Positions 17,157 through 26,879 of a DNA stretch of 64,000 nt are shown piece by piece. This stretch comes from Blautia hansenii (GTDB lineage Bacteria; Bacillota; Clostridia; Lachnospirales; Lachnospiraceae), in the NCBI RefSeq assembly GCF_013304445.1, contig NZ_JAAITA010000002.1:186001-250000 (forward strand), given 5' to 3'. A program made the translations under genes and the position numbers. The notes under the pieces are model-generated. The model did no database searches. It had not been told where the DNA came from and saw only the letters and a list, made by a program, of their open reading frames with translations. How positions within the stretch are numbered: the first letter of the stretch is position 1; the number at the start of each line of letters is the position of its first letter.

Positions 17157-18554
17157 CTAGTAAGCATTCTTGTTAATAAAGCCTTTAAATATGGTCAAAA
17201 ACAGTATCTTTACATCCAGCCCCAATGTCCAGTTTTCTATATAGTACAAATCATACTCGATTCTTTTTCTGATGGAAGTATTTCCCCGGTATCCATTGAC
17301 CTGCGCCCATCCGGTCAGTCCCGGACGTACCTGATGCTTAATCATATACCTTGGAATCTCCTCTTTGAATTTCTCCACAAAAAACGGTCGTTCCGGTCTC
17401 GGCCCTACCAGACTCATCTCTCCCTTCAGCACATTAAAAAGCTGCGGCAGTTCATCAATACTGGTTTTCCGCATGAATTTTCCGAAATTCGTCACACGGG
17501 GATCGTCCTTTACGGTCCATTTTGTTTTTTCTTTTTCCGGAGGCTGCACATCCATGGAACGGAATTTATACATCATAAACGTATGATTGTGCAGCCCCAC
17601 TCTCTCCTGCTTGAAAATCAGAGGACCCGGTGATGTGAGTTTAATCATAATCACAGAAAACATCATAATGGGAGAAAACAAAATAATGGCGCAAATCGCT
17701 CCTGCAATATCCATGACCCGCTTCATAGCCGCATAAAAAGTATTGGTCAGGGGTACATGTCGGATATTGATAACCGGCAAACCGAGAATGTCCTCCGTAT
17801 AAGGTTTTGTGGGAATAATCTGGTTATAATCCGGAATAAACTTGGTGTGTACACCGGATTTCTCACATAGATTCACAATTTCTTCCAGTCTGGCATACTC
17901 ATTCAGCCCCAGAGTAATGGCAATTTCATCTAACCGGTTTTCCGGAAGAATAATCATCAGGTTGTCTATCTTTCCCAAAACCTTAATACCTTTATACTCA
18001 GTTCCCGCTTCTATATGGTCATCCAGAATTCCTCTTATCTTATATCCCCACTGGGGATTTTCCAGAATCCGGTCAATATACTCTTCTGCCGCCCTGCTGT
18101 ATCCTACCAGCACAATATGCTTCAGATTGTATCCCTTCCGCCGCATACTGCGGAGAAAATAACGGATAAGATTTCTGGCTATAGCCTCCAGGCAAATATT
18201 AATCACATAAAAAATAAAAAGCATTTCACGGGAGAAATGCATCATTTTAATGAGGTACAATACCCCCAGAAACAAAGCAATTCCCACTGTATTCGCTTTT
18301 ACAATATTCCACAGTTCCAGCCGTCTGCCCTGTACCCGCTTGGGAGTATACAGACTGAACAAATAGTATAAGCCCAAATACACCAACACGGTAATGGGCA
18401 AAGCAATCATATATGTGCGAAGGGACAGCGCTCCGTCGTCACTGCTGATTATCTGAAACTTAATTACCCATGCTGCCACATAGGAAAATAACAGCACAAA
18501 AGCATCTATCAGCACCTGCAGGCGGTTAAAATGCTTCTGGTTTTCTTTTATCAA
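17157..18554 (-). CDS. Polyprenyl-phosphate sugar-1-phosphate transferase (WbaP/EpsE-like)
   Basis: Initiating enzyme of lipid-linked polysaccharide synthesis: it moves a sugar-1-phosphate from a nucleotide sugar to undecaprenyl phosphate. The 465 residues comprise four N-terminal membrane helices (to about 130), a Rossmann-like CoA-binding_3 domain (about 145-265, HIVLVGYSRAA), a further membrane segment (about 285-310) and the C-terminal bacterial sugar transferase domain with FKQERVG, MYKFRSMD, TSIDELPQL, SLVGPRPE and RPGLTGWAQ. The start is TTG at 18554 with AGGGTGAT upstream. A TTGCGT-17-TATATT extended promoter precedes it. The LCP gene follows 22 bases later. The donor sugar cannot be read from sequence. 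Confidence 0.95.
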   Translation of the reverse strand: MIKENQKHFNRLQVLIDAFVLLFSYVAAWVIKFQIISSDDGALSLRTYMIALPITVLVYLGLYYLFSLYTPKRVQGRRLELWNIVKANTVGIALFLGVLYLIKMMHFSREMLFIFYVINICLEAIARNLIRYFLRSMRRKGYNLKHIVLVGYSRAAEEYIDRILENPQWGYKIRGILDDHIEAGTEYKGIKVLGKIDNLMIILPENRLDEIAITLGLNEYARLEEIVNLCEKSGVHTKFIPDYNQIIPTKPYTEDILGLPVINIRHVPLTNTFYAAMKRVMDIAGAICAIILFSPIMMFSVIMIKLTSPGPLIFKQERVGLHNHTFMMYKFRSMDVQPPEKEKTKWTVKDDPRVTNFGKFMRKTSIDELPQLFNVLKGEMSLVGPRPERPFFVEKFKEEIPRYMIKHQVRPGLTGWAQVNGYRGNTSIRKRIEYDLYYIENWTLGLDVKILFLTIFKGFINKNAY

Positions 18555-18600
18555 GGTTTTATCACCCTCTATAGCTAAGATTAGTTAACAAGTTCTTAAT

Positions 18601-18629
18601 AATATATCACAATTTTTAAAAAAACGCAA
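18601..18629 (-). promoter_or_regulatory. Promoter of the sugar transferase-LCP-GT2 operon
   Basis: Minus strand TTGCGT (18624-18629), 17-base spacer, TATATT (18601-18606) with TGA before it (extended -10). It lies about 47 bases ahead of the TTG start at 18554. Confidence 0.7.
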
Positions 18630-18646
18630 TTCCTATTCTTCTCTTC

Positions 18647-20122
18647 TCAATCAGACAGCTTAATGATACGCAGTCCGTTTTCGGTATATACCGCTTTCTT
18701 CTCCTTCCAGGAAGGTAATTTTTCCGCATATTGTCTGGCTTGCTCATATTCCTGCTGCGTGGGCAGCTGATATTTTATCCCCAGAGTTTCCATAAATCCA
18801 TGAATTCTGTAATTACTGCCAAATGCTGTATCCGCATCCCATTCAAAGAAAGAATGACCCATGGTCTGACCTTTTATCATGTGATTCGGCGTATATTTTC
18901 CCACAAAAACCAGCTTTTCCTCTGGCTGAATATCTCCTGCCGCCGCCTCTACTTCTTTTGCAAAGGCCTTGTCCTTTTCATAGCACCTCCATGCACTGAG
19001 TTCCAGCGCCGGGACAGCGATAGTCTGCAACACCAGCATAAGAATTACGCAGATTCTTGCGTATCGAAAAATTTTCCCTTTCTCATTGCTTTTTACAAAA
19101 AAATATCCCAGCCAGGATAACAGAATGGGAATACAGAACTGTGCCCTTATAGGAACCGTATTTCCCATAACTGCCGGGAGAATAAATGGCACTATCATTA
19201 ACCCCGCAAGACTGGCCAATTTAAGAAAACTCTGTCCTCCCTTTTTTTGCCACTTTTTATACAGTACAACAGCAAAGAAAAGATACAACACTGGCAAAAA
19301 CGGATGAAACGAGGACATAAAACCCGTCATTATAAATCCTGTGTAAGCTATGACTCTGCACAAAGTATACAGCACCGGTTCCTGTCCCCAGAGAATCTGA
19401 TTCGTCAGATATTTTCCGGATTCCAGACCCATACTTGCCTTAATCGCCGTTGCCGCCGCTTCATACAGCACAAAAGCTGCCAGAAGCACCAAAATGTATT
19501 TGAAAATTTCCTCCACCTGTTCTTTTCCCGAAGTTTCTTTCTCCTCCTGACGGATAAGGTACAACAGAAGGCAGGCAAACACATACAGAAAAACAAAGGC
19601 CTGATAGCAGGAAAAACAAAAGGCCAGTAAAAGAACTGCAGCTATGGCATGATAAATGCCCTTTTTCTCCACCCAGCGGGATACCAGAATAACCGCAATG
19701 GCCTCTGCGCCAAGTGCAAAAGCAATTTCCATACTCTGCAGAGTAAAATGAAACTGTTCAGCAAAAATAGGACTGCTGACAAAAATAAGCAAAAACACAA
19801 AAACAGCCTTGGTATTCTGCACCTTCTGCAGTGTTACCAAACTGTAATTCCAGGAAATTGCAGCAAAGATAAAAAACAAAACCGTCATAACATTGGTAAA
19901 TGGAATGGATATGGGAATCAAATGGAAAACATGTTTAAACAGCCCCAGTCCAAAACGGTTAATCCCATACCAGGCATTTAACTGTCCTTCCGGGTTGTTT
20001 ATCATCACTTCTGTATCAATAGATATCCGGTTTCCAAGCAGCATAACCGCATACAAGGCCACAGTAAACACTACTGTTATGAAAATGGATTTTCTATTTT
20101 CCTGTATATATCGCTTCAACAT
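18647..20122 (-). CDS. GtrII-like polytopic membrane glucosyltransferase
   Basis: A 491-residue membrane protein with about ten to twelve hydrophobic segments, resembling the GtrII glucosyltransferase-domain family (PF14264 type). These proteins use a polyprenyl-phosphate sugar outside the membrane to decorate a glycan. Seen in sequence: a short cationic N-terminus, an acidic loop after the first helix (ISIDTEVMINNPEGQLNAW) of the kind that carries catalytic acids in GT-C enzymes, and a C-terminal extracytoplasmic segment (about 400-491). I start at ATG 20122, which has AAAGGAG 11 bases upstream, rather than a TTG at 20152. It follows a GT2 gene by 36 bases and ends that operon. Confidence 0.75.
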   Translation of the reverse strand: MLKRYIQENRKSIFITVVFTVALYAVMLLGNRISIDTEVMINNPEGQLNAWYGINRFGLGLFKHVFHLIPISIPFTNVMTVLFFIFAAISWNYSLVTLQKVQNTKAVFVFLLIFVSSPIFAEQFHFTLQSMEIAFALGAEAIAVILVSRWVEKKGIYHAIAAVLLLAFCFSCYQAFVFLYVFACLLLYLIRQEEKETSGKEQVEEIFKYILVLLAAFVLYEAAATAIKASMGLESGKYLTNQILWGQEPVLYTLCRVIAYTGFIMTGFMSSFHPFLPVLYLFFAVVLYKKWQKKGGQSFLKLASLAGLMIVPFILPAVMGNTVPIRAQFCIPILLSWLGYFFVKSNEKGKIFRYARICVILMLVLQTIAVPALELSAWRCYEKDKAFAKEVEAAAGDIQPEEKLVFVGKYTPNHMIKGQTMGHSFFEWDADTAFGSNYRIHGFMETLGIKYQLPTQQEYEQARQYAEKLPSWKEKKAVYTENGLRIIKLSD

Positions 20123-20158
20123 GTGTGACTGTTCTCCTTTCCTCCCCGTCAAAATTCT

Positions 20159-21115
20159 CTATTTTCGCAAAAATCTTATGATATTACAATATAATTCCCA
20201 CTGAATCCGCAGGTATGTTCCAAAAGCAATATCTTTTACTTTTCTCGTCCGGTTCTGCCGGGAAATGGTAAACCCATTTTTCATTCCCGCCAAATACTCT
20301 TTTCCAAAACCTTTTTTTGCGAAAAACAGTGCCTTACAGCCAAATCCCAGCAACAACAAAGGGAAATTCCACACAATCTGCCATAGGGGCATATTTTTAT
20401 AAATCATATAAATATTATTTCTGGAGGAGTAGCGCACCTTGAAAAGGTTGTATCTGGAACCGCTGGTGCCGCTTCCCACATGATAAACCAAAGCTTCCGG
20501 GCAATACCAGTTTTCATATCCATGAAGTCTGGCGCGATAACCGATGTCCAAATCTTCCAGGTACGCGAAATGCTCGTGGTCAAAAAGTCCAATTCTATCC
20601 AGCACTTTTTTTCGATAAATAGCCGCACCTGCGCAGGCAGAAAATATTTTCTTTTCCGTATTGTAATTCTCCTGATTTCTCCCCTTTCCGTCCGCAAAGG
20701 CCCAGCCGAAAGCGCAGTAGTAATTGCCCGCATCGTCCATTTTTCCATGGTCCTGCATCTGAATCATTTTCGCCTGACAGGAAAAAGCCCGCTGATGTCT
20801 CTTCATACTCTTTAAAAGGCTGCTCACAAAAGACGGCTCTGCAATGGTGTCATTATTTAACAGAATCACATAGCTGCCTGTGCTGACCTTAATGCCTGTA
20901 TTGACCGCTGTGCAAAATCCCGTATTCTCCTTCAGGGCTATGACCTGCACTTCCGGGTAGACTTCCCGCACATAATCCGTACTTCCGTCCTCGGAACCAT
21001 TGTCCACCAGAATCACTTCAAAATTTTCGCAGTCCTGCTTTCTCATGGAATCCAGGCAGTCCTTCAGGTATTTTTTTCCGTTAAAATTCGGAATGATTAC
21101 TGAAACTTCATACAT
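20159..21115 (-). CDS. Glycosyltransferase family 2 (rhamnosyltransferase/WbbL-like)
   Basis: A 318-residue GT2 enzyme. The GT-A core begins VSVIIPNFNG, with VDNGSEDGSTD (nucleotide-binding loop), LLNNDT (the DXD equivalent) and FAYLEDLDIGYRARLHGY (late catalytic ED motif). Residues from about 230 include a hydrophobic stretch (WQIVWNFPLLLLGFG) suggesting membrane association, as in WbbL-like rhamnosyltransferases. It lies 13 bases after a 609-residue tandem GT2 gene and before the GtrII-like gene; these three form a compact glycan operon. Donor and acceptor are unknown. Confidence 0.88.
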   Translation of the reverse strand: MYEVSVIIPNFNGKKYLKDCLDSMRKQDCENFEVILVDNGSEDGSTDYVREVYPEVQVIALKENTGFCTAVNTGIKVSTGSYVILLNNDTIAEPSFVSSLLKSMKRHQRAFSCQAKMIQMQDHGKMDDAGNYYCAFGWAFADGKGRNQENYNTEKKIFSACAGAAIYRKKVLDRIGLFDHEHFAYLEDLDIGYRARLHGYENWYCPEALVYHVGSGTSGSRYNLFKVRYSSRNNIYMIYKNMPLWQIVWNFPLLLLGFGCKALFFAKKGFGKEYLAGMKNGFTISRQNRTRKVKDIAFGTYLRIQWELYCNIIRFLRK

Positions 21116-21128
21116 GTTTTTAAACCTT

Positions 21129-22958
21129 TCAGTCCTTTGGCTTCAGGGAATAATTCCATTTCACCAAGGACAGATTCTTATTGTAATAAGGGTCTCCCTT
21201 TTTCAGAAGAGTTTCCCACCGGCAGCGCATAAATTCGATTTCCGACTGAAATCTGCGGACTTTTTCTTTGCTGTCCTCTGCACCTCTGCTTTTCGATTCA
21301 TAATGATATAGTTCCACATACGGGTCATATACCACTAAATACTGTTTTTCCCGTACGCGCAGACAGAAATCCACGTCATTAAATGCCACAGAAAGCTGTT
21401 CTTCAAAGCCTTGCACCTCATCAAACACCTGCCGCTTCACCATCATGCAGGCAGCTGTCACGGCGCTTAAATCCTGTATAATTGCCGCTTTGTGCATGTA
21501 GCCGGATCGTTCTCTGGGCATGTCTGTAAACATATGACCTGCAATACCGCCGATTCCAATAACCGTTCCGGCATGCTGAACGGTATTATTTCCAAAGTAC
21601 AGTCTGGCTCCCACAATTCCCGTATCCGGACGCTGGCAAAAGCCCAGCATTTCCTCTATCCAGTCGGGACTTATCACTTCCGTATCATTGTTCAGAAACA
21701 GCAGATAATCCCCTTTGGCCTTCTTTGCCCCATAATTGTTAATAGCAGAATAATTAAATTCCCTCTTCCACCGCAGCAGACGAATTCTGGAATTTTCAGA
21801 AAGTTCTTTGTAATATGAAAAGATTTCTTCCCCTGTACTGTTATTCTCCACAATCAGAATTTCATAATTAGTATAGGAAGATTTTTCCAGTATAGACTGA
21901 ATACATTTTTCCAAATCTTCTTTTGCATCTTTATTTGGAATGATAATGGATACCAGGGGTTCTCCCTGTACCGGATATTTTACTCTGTAAAATCCATAGT
22001 CCTTTGTATGGCTCACTTCTCCAATCAGCCCGTTCTGCCGCAGATTTTCTTCGATGGCCCTCTTTCCCGCTTCAAAAGCATAGAGTTTGCTTTCCGGATT
22101 GTCCGCAGTAGAGGACTGGTGCGTTCTCCAGTGATACAGAATTTCAGGAATGTGGTGTATCTTTCCTGCTGCCTGTGTACAGCGGAAAATAAAATCGTAA
22201 TCCTGGGCGCCGTCGTATTCTCTGCGGAATCCTCCTGTTTTTTCAAGCAATGATTTCCGCACTACAAAAAAGTGACAGATGTAATTGTTGGAACGCAGTA
22301 AGTCTATATTAAAGTCCGGTTTCAGATGGGGCTGAAAATGTTCCAGCACCTCGTCGCCTCTGACTTTATCCTCGTCTGTGTAAAGTACATCAATATCCGG
22401 CTCTGTTTCCAGCGCTTTTGCAACCTCATACAGGGCATTGGGCGCCAACAAATCATCATGGTCCAAAAGTCCCGCAAACTCTCCTGTGGCCATAGCAAAT
22501 GCCTCATTGGTATTCTCTGCAATGCCTTTGTTCTCCTCCAGCTTCTTCCATAGAATCCGGCTGTCCTTTTTTGCATATTCCTTCAGCACATATTCCATGG
22601 AAGCGTCCTCCGGACTGGCGTTGGCAATACAAAGTTCCCAGTTCGCGTATGTCTGTGCCAGAAGGCTGTCCATCAGCTGGCGCAGAAAAGCCTCCGGCGT
22701 TTTATATGCAGGAACTATAATACTGATTTTCGGACCATAGTTCCATTTTTTCTTTCTTTGCTTTTCCAGTTCTTCTCTGGTTGGTATGTACTGCTCATAC
22801 CAGGGGCCATAAGGCACTTCTTCCGGCTCAAACCGCTCATGAAGACGCACCCAGAATTCTTTTACTCCGTAGTGCTTTAAATACCTCAGCCCTTTCTGTA
22901 TCATATAAGGGGACATTTTGCCCATCAGCTTTCCCCATTCTATCTTTCCCTTCGGCAT
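21129..22958 (-). CDS. Tandem-domain GT2 glycosyltransferase (609 aa)
   Basis: A protein with two complete GT2 domains. The first starts near residue 73 (ISIIVPAYKTPEAFL) with LLDHDDLLAPNALYE as DXD region and YDGAQDYDFIFR as late motif; the second starts near residue 330 (VSIIIPNKDAKEDL) with LFLNNDTEV and VAFNDVDFCLRV. Two domains may add two linkages of a repeat unit or make the enzyme processive. It is a shorter paralogue of the 799- and 828-residue proteins at 24455 and 26880, lacking their long N-terminal beta-rich region. The ATG at 22958 has only a weak AGGT ribosome site, so a later Met is possible. First gene of a three-gene set. Confidence 0.9.
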   Translation of the reverse strand: MPKGKIEWGKLMGKMSPYMIQKGLRYLKHYGVKEFWVRLHERFEPEEVPYGPWYEQYIPTREELEKQRKKKWNYGPKISIIVPAYKTPEAFLRQLMDSLLAQTYANWELCIANASPEDASMEYVLKEYAKKDSRILWKKLEENKGIAENTNEAFAMATGEFAGLLDHDDLLAPNALYEVAKALETEPDIDVLYTDEDKVRGDEVLEHFQPHLKPDFNIDLLRSNNYICHFFVVRKSLLEKTGGFRREYDGAQDYDFIFRCTQAAGKIHHIPEILYHWRTHQSSTADNPESKLYAFEAGKRAIEENLRQNGLIGEVSHTKDYGFYRVKYPVQGEPLVSIIIPNKDAKEDLEKCIQSILEKSSYTNYEILIVENNSTGEEIFSYYKELSENSRIRLLRWKREFNYSAINNYGAKKAKGDYLLFLNNDTEVISPDWIEEMLGFCQRPDTGIVGARLYFGNNTVQHAGTVIGIGGIAGHMFTDMPRERSGYMHKAAIIQDLSAVTAACMMVKRQVFDEVQGFEEQLSVAFNDVDFCLRVREKQYLVVYDPYVELYHYESKSRGAEDSKEKVRRFQSEIEFMRCRWETLLKKGDPYYNKNLSLVKWNYSLKPKD

Positions 22959-23041
22959 AAAATTTACCTGCCTTTACCTGGATTCCAGTGTATTTTTCAC
23001 TGTTTGTTTCTAATTCCTGCCTTATTCTAACACATTTTCTG

Positions 23042-23070
23042 TTTAAAGAAAACCATGAATATGGTATACT
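23042..23070 (+). promoter_or_regulatory. Promoter of the D-Ala-D-Ala carboxypeptidase gene
   Basis: TTTAAA (23042-23047), 17-base spacer, TATACT (23065-23070) preceded by TGG (extended -10), 30 bases before the TTG start at 23101. Confidence 0.55.
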
Positions 23071-23100
23071 GAAGTTAATTTGCGTAAAGGAGGAATACAT

Positions 23101-24369
23101 TTGAAGAAAAAACATAGGATTCAAAAGTTATTGTGCCCTCTGCTGGCACTTTTATTAGCCATGACTTCTGCTGTCCCCGTTTTTGCAGAAACAAGCTCTG
23201 TTGCCGCCTGGCCTTCCGCTCCGGAAATTGCAGACGAATCAGGCGTTTTGATGGAAGTGTCTACGGGACAGGTGCTCTTTGACAAGGACATGAATGAGAT
23301 TCGTTACCCGGCCAGCACCACCAAAGCCATGACTGCTCTTTTGATTTTAGAAAACATAGATGATTTAAACCAAAAGGTTACTTTTACCGATGTGATTCTG
23401 CCGGATTTGGCACCGGGAAACTCTACGATTAATGCCCAGGTAGGCGAAGAACTGACGGTGGAGCAGTGTCTGTATGCCATTATGCTGGCCTCTGCCAATG
23501 AAGTCTGCACCCAGATGGCCGTGGAGGTAGCCGGTTCCGTCAGTGCATTCACCGATATGATGAATGCCCGTGCTGCAGAATTGGGCTGCAAAAATACCCA
23601 TTTTGTCAACGCCAATGGTCTGCCTGACCCCAATCATTACACAACCGCCTACGACTTGGCTCTGATTCTTGCCGAGGCTGTGAAAAATGAGAATTTCTGC
23701 AAAATCGCCGGTGCAGACAAATACACCATTCCGGCAACCAATAAGACCTCTACTCCCCGGAATCTGGAAAACCACAACGCCCTTCTCACAGAGGGGGATT
23801 ATAAATATGAAGGCGCCATTGCCGGAAAGACCGGACATACAGAAGCGGCCAGAAACACTCTGATTACTGCAGCCACCAGAGACGATATGACGCTTGTCTG
23901 CGTAGTCATGCGCTCGGAAGGTAACGACCGCTTCACAGACACAATCAAACTTTTCGATTACGGATTTGATAATTCTGAAAAACTTCCGGTCTACTGGCTG
24001 AAAGCGCCGGATTCGGAAGAACCTGATGGATATGTCATTTTGCCAAAAGGTGCAAGCACTGCTTCCATGATGGTGACAGACCAGGATACCGAAGGGGTTT
24101 CCAGAACCAGAACCTATTCCTATCAGGGACGGGAAATCCTAAAACTCACTGCTGCCTTTCCTCTGCAGGTAGAAACACGGACAACCTCTGATATGTCTAT
24201 GTTTAAAGTAGGCACAGTAAAAAAACAGTTGGTATCACCGCTGGTATTTCCTGCCATGCTTCTTATCTTCGCAGGGCTTTGCGCAGGACTTGTATCTGTA
24301 CTTGTGCAGTATGTAAGAAAAAAGAAGGCAAAAAAGAACAGAAAACAACGGAAAAAAATCACTTCTTAA
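23101..24369 (+). CDS. dacF: D-alanyl-D-alanine carboxypeptidase (DacF/PBP5 type)
   Basis: A 422-residue penicillin-binding protein that trims the terminal D-Ala of peptidoglycan stem peptides. A Lys-rich start and hydrophobic core end at PVFAE (about residue 30), a Sec signal peptide. The S11-family motifs are Ser72-x-x-Lys75 (STTK), Ser131-Ala-Asn133 and Lys243-Thr-Gly245. A PBP5_C-like domain follows, then a C-terminal membrane helix and a Lys/Arg-rich tail. The start is TTG 23101, 7 bases after AAAGGAGG; an upstream in-frame TTG at 23080 lies before the ribosome site and is rejected. In sporulating Firmicutes such genes can be vegetative or sporulation-specific; no spoIIA genes adjoin it here, so that is open. 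Confidence 0.94.
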   Translation: MKKKHRIQKLLCPLLALLLAMTSAVPVFAETSSVAAWPSAPEIADESGVLMEVSTGQVLFDKDMNEIRYPASTTKAMTALLILENIDDLNQKVTFTDVILPDLAPGNSTINAQVGEELTVEQCLYAIMLASANEVCTQMAVEVAGSVSAFTDMMNARAAELGCKNTHFVNANGLPDPNHYTTAYDLALILAEAVKNENFCKIAGADKYTIPATNKTSTPRNLENHNALLTEGDYKYEGAIAGKTGHTEAARNTLITAATRDDMTLVCVVMRSEGNDRFTDTIKLFDYGFDNSEKLPVYWLKAPDSEEPDGYVILPKGASTASMMVTDQDTEGVSRTRTYSYQGREILKLTAAFPLQVETRTTSDMSMFKVGTVKKQLVSPLVFPAMLLIFAGLCAGLVSVLVQYVRKKKAKKNRKQRKKITS

Positions 24370-24375
24370 AAAGAG

Positions 24376-24431
24376 AAACCTGCCGCTGCAGACAGTCCGG
24401 GTATTCCGGCGCTGCCTACTGCGGCAGGTTT
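24376..24431. terminator. Bidirectional terminator between dacF-like gene and the ABC glycan operon
   Basis: Stem AAACCTGCCGC (24376-24386) with GCGGCAGGTTT (24421-24431), 34-base loop that may fold further. T-rich sequence follows on the plus strand; on the minus strand the tract is TTTCTCTTTTT. It closes two convergent transcripts. Confidence 0.75.
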
Positions 24432-24454
24432 TCTATCCTGTGGTATTTCTTTTC

Positions 24455-26854
24455 CTATTCACTCAGCACACAATCACTTCTCTCCAGGCTGAAATTAGGA
24501 TTGTAATAAGGGTCTCCCTTTCTGAGTATCTCCTTCCACCTGCTTTTAAACCGTCTGGTTTCATCTTTAAAACGCTTTCTATTTTCCGGTCTGTTTTCAT
24601 ATCCTCTTGTCAGAGATTCATGATGATACAGTTCCGCGTACGCCTGGAATACCACCAGTTTTCCAATCTCTCGCATCCTCAGGCAAAAATCAATATCATT
24701 AAAGGCCACCTGGAAGTCTTCATCCATCCCGCCAAGTTCCTCATACAACGATTTTTTCGTCATCATACAAGCGGCTGTTACTGCACTTAAATCCTGTGTA
24801 GTCTGGGTTCTTCCTGCATAAACAAACTGGTCACCTGGAAAATTATAGAAAATATGCCCGGCTGTGTGGGACGGTCCCATCCCAATAATCACACCTGCAT
24901 GCTGAATTTTTTCGTTGGGATACAAAAGTTTTGCACCTACAATTCCTACATCCTCTCTCTGACAATAGCTGAGCATTTCTTCCATCCATTTTTCTGACTT
25001 TACTTCAATATCATTGTTCAGAAGCAACAGATACTCTCCCTTTGCTTCCTTTGCAGCATAGTTGTTAATTGCCGAATAGTTGAAAGCACCTTCCCAGCGA
25101 AGAACACGAATATTGTCATAATTCTCCTCTAATTCTTTGTAGTAACGGAAAATTTCTTTTCCTGTGCTGTTGTTTTCTACAATGAGAATTTCAAAATTAT
25201 CATAAGAGGTCTTCTCATACAGAGAACGGAGACATCTTTCCAAATCTGCTTTGTGGTCTTTGTTGGGAATGATAACAGACACCAAAGGGGTTCCCTCTAC
25301 AAACAGTTTTGTCCTGTATCTTCCCCACTGCTCAGTCATACTTACCTCTGCCCGGATTCCCAGTCTGTCATAATGCGCCTGTACAGCAGCTCTTCCTGCC
25401 TCGTAAGCATACATTTTACTCTCCGGATTTCCTGCTGTAGATGCCGGATGGTTTCTCCAATGGTACAGAATTTTTGCCACATGACCGATTCGATGTGCCT
25501 TTTCGCAGCAGCGGAGTACAAAGTCAAAATCCTGTGCGCCGTCATATTCTTTCCGCAGCAGCCCTACCTGGTCTACAATTTCCCGTTTCACTACAAAAAT
25601 ATGGCAGATATAGTTATTACACCGCAACATATCCAGATTGAAATTCGGTTTAAAATGCGGGTCATAGTAGCGTTTTCCATCCATGGTGACTTTATCCTCA
25701 TCCGTATAAACCACGTCTGTTTCCGGATAGTCATTGAGTTCCTTCACAATTTCATAAAGCGCATTGGGTGCAAGGGTATCATCATGGTCAGAAAACATAA
25801 TGAAATCCCCCTCTGCGATTTTGATGGCTTCATTTGTATTTCTGGAGATACCATCATTTTCCTCCAGACGATGGTATACAAACCGCTTTTCATTGCCGTA
25901 GTGTTCCCGAATATACGCTTCTACATCCCCGTTGTCACTGCCATCCGCCAGACAAAGCTGGAACTTTCCATAAGTCTGCGCCTGGACAGAATCCAACAGT
26001 TCCTTTAGATACTGCTGAGGAGTATTATACAGGGGAATTACGATACTGATAAGGGGGGCATAGGCAAAAGACTGCTCTCTTTGCTTTTCCAGTTCTGCCT
26101 GCGAAGGCATATGCTTTGGATACCATCTGGTATATGGATACGGACGATTTTTATATTCCTCTGCCTTTTTCATCAGTTTTTTTGCAAAGCCTGCTACTCC
26201 ATGTGCCTTAAGATAATGGATTCCCTTCTGACAGTAATACTCTGCCTTTTCCCCTGCAATCTTTCTCTTTTGCAGACTAACATACCGGATTGTCCTCTGT
26301 TTTCCTGCCGAAAATACTACCCGGAATCCTTTTTCCTCCCGAAAAGGAATGTCCAGAAAGAAGCCGCTTTCCTTTCCCACATCCCATTCCTGGTACTGCT
26401 GCTGTACATCAGAACGATTGACGCGTTCCAGAGAAAACTCTGCACGCTCTCCCTTTTCATTTTCCACATAAATTTCAAGAGGTTCGGAATACACAGCCCA
26501 GCCACTTACCATACATCTGTGCTGTTCAAAATCCACATCTGCATAATCAATGAAATATTGGGGTTTCCTCTGTTTTCTCAAGATTTTTTTCATTTGCTCA
26601 GAAAACCACAGATATCTGGCTTCTCCTTTTACCCCATACACATATACTTTTTTATAAAGCTGTGCATGCTCCGGTATCTTTATGGAAAGTTCCATCTGTC
26701 CTTCCCGTTCAGCATAAGAAATATCTGTCACCTGCTCTTTATCCACATAGACTTTCGGCACATATCCCGTCTTCCAGGCTCCCTCAATTCGATAACAATT
26801 CTCCTCTTTTAAGCTGAAACGTTCCCGCTCCGCTTCTATTAACTCGCGACTCAT
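24455..26854 (-). CDS. Large tandem-domain GT2 glycosyltransferase with N-terminal beta-rich region (799 aa)
   Basis: Two GT2 domains follow an N-terminal region of about 265 residues. The first GT2 starts near residue 268 (ISIVIPLYNTPQQYL; FSDHDDTLAPNALYE; YDGAQDFDFVLR), the second near residue 525 (VSVIIPNKDHKADL; LLLNNDIEV; VAFNDIDFCLRM). The N-terminal region contains at least one module with the pattern GWAVY...RSDV...ESGFFLDI (about 145-200), which also occurs twice in the neighbouring 828-residue enzyme. It is the last gene of the wzm-wzt operon, 25 bases after that paralogue. Likely role: polymerising or side-chain transferase for the exported polymer. Sugar specificity is unknown. 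Confidence 0.9.
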   Translation of the reverse strand: MSRELIEAERERFSLKEENCYRIEGAWKTGYVPKVYVDKEQVTDISYAEREGQMELSIKIPEHAQLYKKVYVYGVKGEARYLWFSEQMKKILRKQRKPQYFIDYADVDFEQHRCMVSGWAVYSEPLEIYVENEKGERAEFSLERVNRSDVQQQYQEWDVGKESGFFLDIPFREEKGFRVVFSAGKQRTIRYVSLQKRKIAGEKAEYYCQKGIHYLKAHGVAGFAKKLMKKAEEYKNRPYPYTRWYPKHMPSQAELEKQREQSFAYAPLISIVIPLYNTPQQYLKELLDSVQAQTYGKFQLCLADGSDNGDVEAYIREHYGNEKRFVYHRLEENDGISRNTNEAIKIAEGDFIMFSDHDDTLAPNALYEIVKELNDYPETDVVYTDEDKVTMDGKRYYDPHFKPNFNLDMLRCNNYICHIFVVKREIVDQVGLLRKEYDGAQDFDFVLRCCEKAHRIGHVAKILYHWRNHPASTAGNPESKMYAYEAGRAAVQAHYDRLGIRAEVSMTEQWGRYRTKLFVEGTPLVSVIIPNKDHKADLERCLRSLYEKTSYDNFEILIVENNSTGKEIFRYYKELEENYDNIRVLRWEGAFNYSAINNYAAKEAKGEYLLLLNNDIEVKSEKWMEEMLSYCQREDVGIVGAKLLYPNEKIQHAGVIIGMGPSHTAGHIFYNFPGDQFVYAGRTQTTQDLSAVTAACMMTKKSLYEELGGMDEDFQVAFNDIDFCLRMREIGKLVVFQAYAELYHHESLTRGYENRPENRKRFKDETRRFKSRWKEILRKGDPYYNPNFSLERSDCVLSE

Positions 26855-26879
26855 ACAGTTCTCCTTTACTCCTGTTGTC

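Noticed and set aside
25253-26008. 251-residue plus-strand open frame
   Set aside because: Antisense to a well-supported tandem GT2 gene; the matching shadows in the paralogue at 27627-28253 simply reflect the similarity of the real genes.
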